Part shown: positions 25,001-31,921 of the stretch, piece by piece
Layout of the letters: every line of letters starts with the position of its first letter
How positions within the stretch are numbered: the first letter of the stretch is position 1
DNA from: CAZAMI01 sp964627805
GTDB lineage: Archaea > Thermoproteota > Thermoprotei_A > Sulfolobales > NBVN01
Length of the DNA: 59,973 nucleotides
Assembly: GCA_964627805.1 (NCBI GenBank)
Contig: CAZVLA010000033.1
Coordinates: 1-59,973, forward strand
Direction: 5' to 3'
Position numbers and translations under genes: made by a program
The notes under the pieces: model-generated
What the model saw: only the letters and a program-made list of their open reading frames with translations
Database searches by the model: none
What the model was told of the DNA's origin: nothing

Positions 25001-25103
25001 TCCTAGCCCTACCAAGTAGGACATCCCTAATACCTCCCCTAGACTTAGGCTTCGTTCCTTTAGGTTTCTTCTCCTTACCCTTCCCTTTCTTAAATAAAGG
25101 CAT
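21996..25103 (-). CDS. type IV pilus assembly ATPase (TadA/GspE family) with an in-frame intein
   Basis: A 1035-residue precursor. Removing the 475-residue intein (395-869) leaves a 560-residue ATPase. Host motifs: Walker A GGTGAGKTT (~residues 303-311), Asp box TVEDIPELNLPH, Walker B LIVGEVRGEEA, then FQALA, the intein, and TGHGGLSTIHA as His box. A basic N-terminal tail (KKGKGKEKKPKGTKPKSRGG) is unusual and could bind nucleic acid, lipid or a partner. The gene heads the pilus operon; a promoter is expected in the 208-base gap shared with the MFS gene. The role is powering pilus assembly at the cytoplasmic face. Confidence 0.85.
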   Translation of the reverse strand: MPLFKKGKGKEKKPKGTKPKSRGGIRDVLLGRARKGRVKGAEIDITVELLSGLGFVTFKPLRPEYKILESYYVYEPFAKVTIAMTPEGPTYFVTEVELEPEEYPIIGKLIEILFHEIRTTELPQDIRKFVFEELGRIMERYRTKFGIVGVRRYKILYYMERNLLGFGPIDPLMRDPNIEDISCDGVGKPIYVWHRKYESIPTNIVINDINYLNALIMKFAHMAGKHVSTAYPVVDAMLPGKHRFAATFGTEVSPKGPTFTIRKFREKPFSVTELIRYGTIDSLTAAYLWTLIEHGRTVMIAGGTGAGKTTLLNVLSLFIKPGMKIVTVEDIPELNLPHENWVQLISRPSYIVGAKTGEVSLFDLVKLSLRYRPDYLIVGEVRGEEAYVLFQALASVSYDTPILIKDPKGEVSLVKIGEFIDKFYEEGEEWVPKPLEGYYVLSHDGFRTLWKPIKYVLRHRANEVYEIVSEGGGRIRATGSHSVFVLDQDSLEVIEKPVSALKPGDLLITFIKKELMGEGREYQLIDVIDAVGDLSKDYVDNVPKDIKELSGGKNPIPLPQYLTLERDKGVRGKVRIRRCGDDQYLPGTVVLDEDLAFAFGLYVASGYVREGEGKSVCFVLNRDEGEVPEKLLRVMKSKFNLSPSITVGGTYVVYEYSHALLAELFKKLLGANSSDKHVPSQLWKSPRRVIKSFFEGLRVGYRGKELRKGCISYRTSNEGLAYEILWLARLAGYYSELSMEEGVSQYNVLIHLEQGVRSEYGKVHVKPLLRLIELAKLKPLPQELAYINERRYVPEEVALRVIKHVEESAYLTPQLREHIEKLKQLVSGELVLIEVREVRRVPYDGYVYDVSVPGTESFFGGNAPLLLHNTGHGGLSTIHAETLDYAIKRLTSPPMNIPPAYMKLMNAFIHIQRIQTRVKKGVVRVRRRITTVQEVRDYNDYVEVVSWDPRDDLFRVDLEKSYLLEDIASRTGLTRDEVIDKVMMKKVYLDWLVRKEVLDVWEVSRYIFDFYISPDTAYRRAVKELRELGVEEVES
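22497..23921 (-). other. intein with degenerate LAGLIDADG endonuclease in the pilus ATPase
   Basis: The 475-residue intein begins at Ser (SVSYDTPILIKD) and ends in His-Asn before Thr+1 of TGHGG. Block B TGSH (His at intein residue 87) and block F GYVYDVSVPGTESFFGG are intact, so splicing looks possible. The endonuclease domain has two LAGLIDADG-like repeats: LAFAFGLYVASGYV (intein 201-214) and VIKSFFEGLRVGYRG (295-309). The usual catalytic Asp/Glu is replaced by Ser in the first and appears to be Val in the second, so homing activity is probably lost. Confidence 0.85.
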
Positions 25104-25247
25104 CGCTACTCCTCTGATTAATTCATAGAGTCAAGCTCTATAAACACGTTACTCGGTAACTGAGTTTAAATTCGTTCATGCGCTGAACAAGAAGGTTTAA
25201 ACCCTAATTAACCCAGTAATACCTCATTCATTATCTGGTTTTTACAT

Positions 25248-25264
25248 TTATTACTGAGTAATAA
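25248..25264. promoter_or_regulatory. 17-base perfect palindrome ahead of the MFS gene
   Basis: TTATTACT-G-AGTAATAA is a perfect palindrome. It lies 5-6 bases upstream of a TATA box (GTTTATAAC, ~25269-25277), with the TTG start at 25312 preceded by AGGTGAGG. A palindrome touching the TATA/BRE region is the expected position for an archaeal operator. Confidence 0.45.
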
Positions 25265-25311
25265 TATCGTTTATAACTACATAACATAACCTCTAAGTAG
25301 GTGAGGCAGCG

Positions 25312-26616
25312 TTGAGTAGGGTACTAAGTGTTACTGATGTGCTAGATCGTGCTAAGTGGGGTAGTGAGCATTGGAAGTTCTTTACGGTTGTTTCACTTAA
25401 TTACTTCCTAGACGGTATTATGTTCTCAATAGCCCCCCTAGTTGCTTACTTAGTAGCTCCTCAGTACTACGTGATAATATTCCCAGCTAACCTCCTCGCT
25501 GAGACCTTAGGTGCTATCCTACTAGGTATGCTTGCTGATAGGTACGGTAGGAGGTTCATGTTCATGGTATCACTAACCCTAGAGGTTGCTTCATTACTTC
25601 TGCTAGTTCCTCTGTATAGGAACGTAGTAGCTCTCACCGTACTTACTTCATTAATGACTTTCGGTATTGGTGGTGAGTACGGAGCTGCTTACGCAGCAAT
25701 AGCTGAGTTATGCCCTGTCAATCATAGGGGTAAGGCATTAATGATAGCTACTAACTTCTGGAATGTAGGGTCTGCAGTAATTGCTGGGTTAGCACTAATC
25801 TACGCTAGCTTAGGTACTAACGTAGCTACTCAGATAAGGTACTTACTCGTGTCGGCCCTAGGTACTGCCGTAGCTGTTGGCTTAACGAGGGTAGCATTCC
25901 CTGAATCACCTAGGTGGTTAATTATTAGGGGTAGGACTGAGGAGGCTGTATCCTTAGTTAGGAAGTTAACGGGAGTGTCTAGTGAGTTAAGTACTGAGTT
26001 ACCTAAGGTATCTGCCGTAGGTTTGGGTGAGGCTTTAAGGAGGTACAGGTTCAGGTTCTTAGTACTAGCTGTAATAACTGTTGCTCAGTACGTAACCTAC
26101 GACGTAACTGCTTACTACATACCGTACGCACCAGGGTTCGCATTCGGTGTTGAGGTAGCTCCTCTAGTAGTGTTCATAGCTAACTTAGGTGCTTCAGTAG
26201 GTGCTTTCCTACTACTTCCACTAATTGATAGGGCTAGGAAAGCGTCGGTGCTTGCTTCATTCGCGGGTGGTACGGTAACAGCTATTGCGTTAACGATTAC
26301 GCATCAATTAAGTAGTTACTACGGGTTCTTTGCCCTACTCTTCATAAACCTAATATTCTCGGAGTGGGCGTGGGCGTCATTAAGCGTACTCCAGAGCGAG
26401 TTATTCCCGACAGGTGTTAGGGCCTCCGTAGTAGGTATACTTACTGGGCTCACTGGTGTATCAGGTGCTTTAGTAGTGTATTCAGAGAGTGCCTTAACAG
26501 CCTTAGGGGCATTCATAGCAATAACCACTATATGGCTAGCTGGTGCTTTAGCATCACTAGCTTGGTACGTTAGGGGTGTTGAGAGTGCTAGGAAGTCCGT
26601 TGAGGAGCTGCTTTAG
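25312..26616 (+). CDS. major facilitator superfamily transporter, metabolite:H+ symporter type
   Basis: A 434-residue protein with about 12 membrane helices. Loop 2-3 carries the MFS signature GMLADRYGRRFMFM and the middle loop carries PESPRWLIIRGR, both typical of sugar-porter and metabolite:proton symporters. TTG at 25312 is the start, with AGGTGAGG just upstream. Its end overlaps by 4 bases the end of the convergent ThiR regulator gene. Substrate is unknown; the neighbour makes a thiamine-related compound one possibility, which is inference. The promoter has a palindromic candidate operator. Confidence 0.75.
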   Translation: MSRVLSVTDVLDRAKWGSEHWKFFTVVSLNYFLDGIMFSIAPLVAYLVAPQYYVIIFPANLLAETLGAILLGMLADRYGRRFMFMVSLTLEVASLLLLVPLYRNVVALTVLTSLMTFGIGGEYGAAYAAIAELCPVNHRGKALMIATNFWNVGSAVIAGLALIYASLGTNVATQIRYLLVSALGTAVAVGLTRVAFPESPRWLIIRGRTEEAVSLVRKLTGVSSELSTELPKVSAVGLGEALRRYRFRFLVLAVITVAQYVTYDVTAYYIPYAPGFAFGVEVAPLVVFIANLGASVGAFLLLPLIDRARKASVLASFAGGTVTAIALTITHQLSSYYGFFALLFINLIFSEWAWASLSVLQSELFPTGVRASVVGILTGLTGVSGALVVYSESALTALGAFIAITTIWLAGALASLAWYVRGVESARKSVEELL

Positions 26617-27542
26617 TCCTTAGACTCTATGCAGTTAAGTATCTCATCAACCACATCTAAGGCACTACTACCTAACACGTACATTACGGGCTCTAAGCCC
26701 TGACCACCTAGGTCAGCTATTAACTTAGGTGGCTTACTACGTCCTTTAAGAACCAGTACCATGTCTCTAAACACTAATGAAGGATCATTATGAGGCCCTA
26801 CATAAGCTATGGAGTCCTTACCGAACCTACCTATGAATTTCTTAAGGCATGACTGAAGAAACTTAATAACTACGGCAGCCCTCACATCGCTCCATAACCT
26901 CCTAACGAGGAGGAGCACCATAGCTGTGTGCCTACTACCCCCGTACATGGGCTCTCCAACAGCCCTTAACTCCCTCCCGACCCTTATTATCCTCCCGGAG
27001 AAGCCGACTACGTCCGTAACGCTTGTTGCGTTGGGTGTAGCTACTACTATGTTCATACCTACCTCAGGTACTAGTGTGTAGGCTAGTGGGTGCGTTCTGA
27101 GTAATTCGTAAGCGTTCCTAACCTCCTCTATGTAGGGATCAGTAGCCGACCTAAACAACCTAGTACATAAGTCGCAATTAGGTGGTAGGTTATGCATTAT
27201 TTCGTGGTGCTTACGGCATAGTAAGCCCCTACTAAGTACTGAGTTTACGTAAGAGGAGAGTATCCTCACGTAATCCTGGGTCCTTCCCCTCCTAAGTACC
27301 TCAGCTAATAACTTAGTAATTGCTAATACCTCATCCCTGTACAACCCAACATCGATTAACTTACTAACTAAGTACTCACTACCCTCACTTAAGTACCTAC
27401 TTATGAGGGGTTGTGAAACACCTATTAACTTAGCTACTCTAAACTGGCTAAAACCACTACCTATTAACTCAAGAGCGACCAAGCCTCTGAGGTAAGGGAG
27501 TACGTACTTAGAAACTACCTCGTGAGGAAGCACATTAACCAC
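26613..27542 (-). CDS. thiR: HTH-ThiN transcriptional regulator of thiamine metabolism
   Basis: A 309-residue protein. A helix-turn-helix spans residues ~25-55 (ELIGSGFSQFRVAKLIGVSQ, PLISRYLS). A short Cys/His segment follows (CRKHHEIMHNLPPNCDLCTR, ~residues 108-127). The C-terminal ~170 residues match ThiN: GMNIVVATPNATSVTDVVGF, GEPMYGGSRHTA and a closing VMYVLGSSALDVVDEIL. ThiN as an enzyme is thiamine-phosphate synthase. Fused to an HTH domain it is the archaeal ThiR regulator, which senses thiamine phosphates. The Cys/His segment could bind metal. It faces the MFS gene and diverges from the potassium channel gene. Confidence 0.8.
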   Translation of the reverse strand: MVNVLPHEVVSKYVLPYLRGLVALELIGSGFSQFRVAKLIGVSQPLISRYLSEGSEYLVSKLIDVGLYRDEVLAITKLLAEVLRRGRTQDYVRILSSYVNSVLSRGLLCRKHHEIMHNLPPNCDLCTRLFRSATDPYIEEVRNAYELLRTHPLAYTLVPEVGMNIVVATPNATSVTDVVGFSGRIIRVGRELRAVGEPMYGGSRHTAMVLLLVRRLWSDVRAAVVIKFLQSCLKKFIGRFGKDSIAYVGPHNDPSLVFRDMVLVLKGRSKPPKLIADLGGQGLEPVMYVLGSSALDVVDEILNCIESKD

Positions 27543-27699
27543 CTCTTTAAGTAGCAGAGATTCACGTAGTCAATAAAGTACTTAACCACGTGCATACACG
27601 GTATCGCCAGCATTGATTCATTACCTAACGTCCTCCCTACCCCTCCCTACCCTACCACCTAATTGAGGTGCTTAAGAGGCTAATAATACTTAATTACGA

Positions 27700-27728
27700 G
27701 CGTTAAAGAAGCGTTAAGTCAAGCGTTA
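27700..27728 (+). promoter_or_regulatory. three helically phased GCGTTA repeats upstream of the potassium channel gene
   Basis: GCGTTA occurs at 27700, 27711 and 27723, each preceded by A or AA, so copies are 11 and 12 bases apart, about one helical turn. They lie 54-82 bases upstream of the ATG at 27782 and just upstream of AATAATACTC, a possible TATA box (~27730-27739). This spacing suits cooperative binding of a regulator on one DNA face. Confidence 0.45.
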
Positions 27729-27781
27729 GCAATAATACTCTCCCAACCCATAAGGTATGTACGGGTGTGGGTTAAGGATCT

Positions 27782-28942
27782 ATGGCGGTAGTATTCGTTA
27801 GGGGGAGGAGAAGGAAGAGGAGAGCATCGAGGATTAGGTTACTTGTTAGGAGATTAACCAGGAGGCGCGGGTTCTACGTAATAACTATATTCTTAGCTAT
27901 GTTCCTAGCTAGTTCCTTCATGTTTTACTATAGTGAGCACATAGTTCATCATAGACAAGACATTGACTTACCTACAGCTATGTACTGGGCGTTAATAACC
28001 ATGGCTACGGTGGGTTACGGTGATGTTGTAGTTACTCACGATGCCTTAGGTTACGCAGTAGCTGGTGCTACAGCTATTATGGGTATAGCTACCTACACTC
28101 TAGTAATCTCAACGTTAGCAGATGCGTTTTTCTACGCTACACTCAAGAAAGCATTGGGAAGGGGTAAGTTGAGGAAGAAGATACTAGTCATAGGTGCCAC
28201 CCCCAGCTGTAGGGAGGCTATTGAGGAGTTAGTAATGAGTGGCTTAGGTGATGTAGTTGGTTGGGTAACTTCTAAGGAGCCTAAAGCACCACCACCCGTT
28301 GACTTCGTAGTAGGTCCCTACAATGAGGAGACATTAAGAAGGGCTGGGGTGATGTATGCTGAGAAAGCTATACTATGCCTTAAGGACGACAGTACAACAC
28401 TCCACTTAGTACTACTCATGAGGAAAATGAATAAGAAGATAAAGATGTTAGTACTCGTTAGCGACCCAAGTACTGCTGAGTTACTTAAGGAGTTAGGTGT
28501 TGGTGATATACTAACGCATAGCTTACTAGGTAGGATAGCAGCCTCAGCAGTATTTGAGCCGACCGTAATTAGGTTCGTAAGCGACGTAGTAACAGCTAAG
28601 GGTGAGGCTGAGTTAAGTGAAGTAATAGTTACTGAGGATGGATTAACCGTAGATGATGTTGAGAAGACGTTAATACGTACACACCCGGGATTCAGGTTTG
28701 AGGTAATAGCTGTTAGGAGGGGTGAGTTCATGATATACGCACCGAGGCATGACATGAAGTTAGCTGCTGGTGATAGGTTAGTGATACTTAAGGCTAGGTC
28801 AGTACCTTGGCCACCACCAATACCTCCGGAGTACATGGCGGAGGAGGAAAGAGCTGAGGAGGTAGGTACTGAGGAAGCTACTGAAGTTACTGAGGTTAGT
28901 GAGGGTAAGGAGGAGGTTAGTGAGGAGGTAAGTACTAAGTAG
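27782..28942 (+). CDS. potassium channel with RCK (TrkA-N) domain
   Basis: A 386-residue protein. A very basic N-terminal tail (residues 7-30) precedes helix 1 (~31-50), a pore helix, the selectivity filter TVGYGD (residues 76-81) and helix 2 (~88-112, AVAGATAIMGIATYTLVIS). This is the two-helix design of MthK-type channels. A Rossmann RCK/TrkA-N domain follows (KKILVIGATPSCREAIEELV, ~136-230), then a TrkA-C domain (~245-345, ending GDRLVILKA) and an acidic Glu/Val/Thr tail (~350-386). It controls K+ flux gated by ligand at the RCK ring. The upstream triple repeat suggests regulation. malate dehydrogenase follows 30 bases downstream. Confidence 0.85.
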   Translation: MAVVFVRGRRRKRRASRIRLLVRRLTRRRGFYVITIFLAMFLASSFMFYYSEHIVHHRQDIDLPTAMYWALITMATVGYGDVVVTHDALGYAVAGATAIMGIATYTLVISTLADAFFYATLKKALGRGKLRKKILVIGATPSCREAIEELVMSGLGDVVGWVTSKEPKAPPPVDFVVGPYNEETLRRAGVMYAEKAILCLKDDSTTLHLVLLMRKMNKKIKMLVLVSDPSTAELLKELGVGDILTHSLLGRIAASAVFEPTVIRFVSDVVTAKGEAELSEVIVTEDGLTVDDVEKTLIRTHPGFRFEVIAVRRGEFMIYAPRHDMKLAAGDRLVILKARSVPWPPPIPPEYMAEEERAEEVGTEEATEVTEVSEGKEEVSEEVSTK

Positions 28943-28972
28943 CCAACCGCACTTTAGGTACTGGGGTAGTGA

Positions 28973-29920
28973 ATGCACGTAGGAATTATTGGTGTAGGTA
29001 ATGTAGGTAGGGCTATAGCTTACACGATACTGACTTCAGGATTAGCTAGTGAGTTAAGTGTAGTTGATATTAAGGAGGGCTTAGCGAGGGCTATCTACGA
29101 GGAATTAAGGCATGCAGCAGCTGCTTTAGGTATTGACGTAAGTATTAATTGGTTTGACCGTGATGAGGACCTATCGGGTGCTGACTTAATAGTGATCTCA
29201 GCTGGTTACCCGAGGATCCCTGGGGTTAAGATGAGTAGGCGTGACTTAGCTAGTAAGAACGCATCCATAATTAATTACTTAGCTGAGGTATTACCACCTA
29301 GGAATAGGGGTGCTTGGTACGTAGTAGTTACTAACCCCGTGGACGCCATGGCTACACTCTTCTGGAGGAGGTCTAGGGTTGATAAGGTATTAAGCACGGG
29401 TACTTCATTAGAGACTTCAAGACTTAGGGCTAAGTTAGCTGAGGTGACTGGTGTTAAGTATAGTGAGGTCCTTGGGTATGTAGGAGGTGAGCATGGCGAG
29501 AATGCCTTCGTTATCTGGTCATCAGTTAGGATTAAGGGTATGGAGTTAAGTGAGTGGTGTAGGTTAACTGGTAAGTCAGTGAGTAGGGAGGAGGTTGAGG
29601 ACTACGTTAAGAGAGTATCTAAATTCATAGTTGATAAGGCAGGAGCTACTAGGTACGGACCAGCAGCTACGTTCAAGAACATCATAGAATCCATAGTTAA
29701 GGATGAGTGCAGGGTCCTTCCAGTAGCTACACCCACTAAGTTAAGTAGCGTACCTGAGGAGGTGTTCGTGAGTGTACCTACGGTTGTTTGTAGGTCCTTA
29801 GGACCTAAGCTAATTAATCTATTAAGCAGTGATGAGTTAAGGAAGCTTGAGGAAGCTGGTAAGGCTATCTACAGCACCTACTTAAGAGCTACTGAATCCC
29901 TCAGTGCTGGTCGTCGCTAG
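28973..29920 (+). CDS. mdh: malate/lactate dehydrogenase family NAD-dependent enzyme
   Basis: A 315-residue Rossmann dehydrogenase. The NAD-binding motif GIIGVGNVGRAIAY (residues 4-17) is followed by an acidic residue (VVDIKEG) that favours NAD. The active-site loop PRIPGVKMSRRDL has the Arg pattern of malate dehydrogenases, VVTNPVDAM follows, and the catalytic His lies in GGEHGENAF (~residues 178-186). It would interconvert malate and oxaloacetate. It lies 30 bases after the potassium channel gene. Its end overlaps the convergent primase-like gene by 20 bases. Confidence 0.85.
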   Translation: MHVGIIGVGNVGRAIAYTILTSGLASELSVVDIKEGLARAIYEELRHAAAALGIDVSINWFDRDEDLSGADLIVISAGYPRIPGVKMSRRDLASKNASIINYLAEVLPPRNRGAWYVVVTNPVDAMATLFWRRSRVDKVLSTGTSLETSRLRAKLAEVTGVKYSEVLGYVGGEHGENAFVIWSSVRIKGMELSEWCRLTGKSVSREEVEDYVKRVSKFIVDKAGATRYGPAATFKNIIESIVKDECRVLPVATPTKLSSVPEEVFVSVPTVVCRSLGPKLINLLSSDELRKLEEAGKAIYSTYLRATESLSAGRR

Positions 29921-31448
29921 TACCTTTACCCTCCTTACCTTCATTACCTTTCTTAACCCAATTAAGTAATGTCTTTGTTTTCCCAGCCTCAAGTACTGCC
30001 TTAGTACTTGGTCTTAACCTAACGCTCCTTAAGGGTACCTCCTTAGGTACCCTCTCACTTACCTCAGGTTCTATGACCTCCTTAACTACCTTCTCAATGA
30101 ATGAATCCCTAACTGGTTTGTAGACCTTATCGAAGAATTTCCTTGGGTCCGTTAGTACGTGTTTGGGGAACTTACTCAAGTACTTAATAGCTGCTTCCCA
30201 AGCTACGTCGTAGGGGATTATAGCTTCTATCTTATCAACTACGTTCCTGTCGTAGTCCTCAGGTAACTGCTCCTTACCACCCATTACGCAGTAGCCCCTA
30301 GGTGATATGAAGACCTCCTCACCAGCTACCTTAACTAACTTCCTACTGCCTTCAGGTACTTCCTCACCAGTACTTACTGACCTAATCTTCCTAGCTAAGG
30401 AACTCACCCTCCTACCTGCGTAGAACCTCCCGTAGTGCTTAGCCCACGCATAGAATATAGCCCTATTAAGTCCGAATGACTTAGCCTTATCTAAGTCACC
30501 CGTTAGTAGGTAGTGCCTAGCTGCTTGTAGGAGGGCCATTACTTGGAACCTACCTAACTCAGCACCTCCCCTACTAATTACTTCCCTCCTCCTAACCTCC
30601 CTCTTACCTACCCTAGTTGACTTAATCCCCAATTGTGCTGTCTTGACTGAAGTACCTACGTTCCTTAACGCCTTAGAAGCTAATGCATCAGCCTCACCCT
30701 CTACGTACTCCCTCCAAGCATACCTACTCCTGAAGTTACTTACGTCGGCCCATGACGGGTCGAAAGACGTGAGGTCATCAGGTTTTAAGCATATAGCTAC
30801 CTTATCTAACTTCCTATGAAGTGATAATGGCACCGTAAATACCCTCTTAATATCTACTAAGTTCTCGACTTTGAGTACTCCCCCCGACTCCTTATGTAAC
30901 CTATCTAGCTTATCCTTAAGTGACCTAAGTACGTACTCAACAACCGCGAATGCAGTATCTAGTGGGTGGTGCTTACTGAGTAGCTCCTTTGAGAATGCAT
31001 GCTCGGATAACCTAACGTGTATACCCTCCCCGCTCCATATCACATAGACTGACTTACTTACCCCCTCCCTCTCTAGGAAGTCGATTATTAACTCAGCAGC
31101 CTCTACCGCGTATCTCCATTTACTTAATTCAGTGTCGATGTCCCAGAAGGGTGTCGTACTTAGTATGTTGCTTAAGTCCTCTAATGCTTCAGTAGTGCTT
31201 AGGTCCTCGTACTTATTTAGGGTTGCGTAGAAAGTCCTTACGTTCAGGTGTGAGTACCTAGTAATTAGTGATGGGACGTCGATACCTGACTTAATAGTTA
31301 GTGGCTTACCACTTAAGTACCTAATAAATACTCTCCTACCATCTACGTTACCCTCAAGAGCTACCCACCTACCTCTGCAGTACTCAGCTATTACCTCCCT
31401 AACTTCGGGTCTCCCATAGTGCTTCCTAACTAACTCCGGTACTACCAC
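29901..31448 (-). CDS. archaeo-eukaryotic primase superfamily (PriS-like) protein
   Basis: A 515-residue protein. The first ~245 residues show AEP signatures: FWDIDTE (metal-binding D-x-D, ~residue 102), SGEGIHVRLSEHAF (~residue 142, the motif II His), and VDIKRVFTVPLSLHRKLDKV (~residue 200) as seen in PriS. It is longer than the replicative PriS (~330 residues) and has a helical C-terminal half with no recognised domain, ending in a basic tail. It may act in DNA repair or be an accessory primase. The promoter carries an 11-base inverted repeat flanking the TATA box. Confidence 0.65.
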   Translation of the reverse strand: MVVPELVRKHYGRPEVREVIAEYCRGRWVALEGNVDGRRVFIRYLSGKPLTIKSGIDVPSLITRYSHLNVRTFYATLNKYEDLSTTEALEDLSNILSTTPFWDIDTELSKWRYAVEAAELIIDFLEREGVSKSVYVIWSGEGIHVRLSEHAFSKELLSKHHPLDTAFAVVEYVLRSLKDKLDRLHKESGGVLKVENLVDIKRVFTVPLSLHRKLDKVAICLKPDDLTSFDPSWADVSNFRSRYAWREYVEGEADALASKALRNVGTSVKTAQLGIKSTRVGKREVRRREVISRGGAELGRFQVMALLQAARHYLLTGDLDKAKSFGLNRAIFYAWAKHYGRFYAGRRVSSLARKIRSVSTGEEVPEGSRKLVKVAGEEVFISPRGYCVMGGKEQLPEDYDRNVVDKIEAIIPYDVAWEAAIKYLSKFPKHVLTDPRKFFDKVYKPVRDSFIEKVVKEVIEPEVSERVPKEVPLRSVRLRPSTKAVLEAGKTKTLLNWVKKGNEGKEGKGTSDDQH

Positions 31449-31470
31449 TCAGTACCACCTAAGTTAATTA

Positions 31471-31513
31471 CTCCTCAGTAAGTAAGTTCATAAATTGAGT
31501 GGTTACTGAGGAG
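31471..31513. promoter_or_regulatory. 11-base inverted repeat flanking the TATA box of the primase-like gene
   Basis: CTCCTCAGTAA (31471-31481) and TTACTGAGGAG (31503-31513) are perfect reverse complements, separated by 21 bases that contain AATTTATGAA (minus strand), a good TATA candidate for the gene starting at 31448. A regulator bound to both arms would bracket the TATA box. The plus-strand gene at 31579 starts 66 bases away. Confidence 0.45.
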
Positions 31514-31578
31514 CGACTTGAGGTGACCTTCAGTAGTTTAGTACGGGAGTATTTATTAGGGACTTACCCGCCTACTCC

Positions 31579-31899
31579 TTGGCTAGGAGCATGATGTACA
31601 CGAGGAGTGTCGGTAGGTTAGCTAATCAGGTATGTTGTGACGTACCCGGTCATGACGTTATAGTAGTGTTTAGGGGTGCTGTCCTTAAAGCGAGTATTGA
31701 CGGTGACTTAATAGTACCTACTAAATTCATTAAGTTCGTAGGTGCTAGCTCGACATTCGCTATTATTAGGGATGACGGTAACGTATCAATATGTGTTATT
31801 AAGGTACTTAAGGAACCCGTAGTCTACAGGAATAAGGTTAGGGAATCGGGGCTCTTTAAGTTGTGTAGCTGTAGTGAGTTAGTGACTATAGATCTCTAA
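31579..31899 (+). CDS. small protein of unknown function
   Basis: A 106-residue protein from TTG at 31579; an in-frame ATG at 31591 (MMYTRSVG) is an equally good start. Content is beta-strand-like (DVIVVFRGAVLKASIDGDLIV, FVGASSTFAIIRDDGNVSICVIKVLK) with a CSC pair near the C-terminus. No family is recognised. It is convergent with lplA with a 5-base gap. Codon usage looks like the neighbours, which supports a real gene. Confidence 0.45.
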   Translation: MARSMMYTRSVGRLANQVCCDVPGHDVIVVFRGAVLKASIDGDLIVPTKFIKFVGASSTFAIIRDDGNVSICVIKVLKEPVVYRNKVRESGLFKLCSCSELVTIDL

Positions 31900-31900
31900 C

Positions 31901-31921
31901 GTACTTACCTACGGTAAGTAC
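31901..31921. terminator. perfect 9-base hairpin between convergent genes
   Basis: GTACTTACC-TAC-GGTAAGTAC is a perfect 9-base stem with a 3-base loop, right after the stop of the small gene and overlapping the last codons of lplA. It could stop or stabilise transcripts from both sides, but it has no T-run, which archaeal termination normally uses. Confidence 0.3.

Noticed and set aside
28318..28836. 172-codon minus-strand open frame inside the potassium channel gene
   Set aside because: It is the mirror of the RCK domain coding sequence, which has clear family motifs; the antisense product has no recognisable domain.
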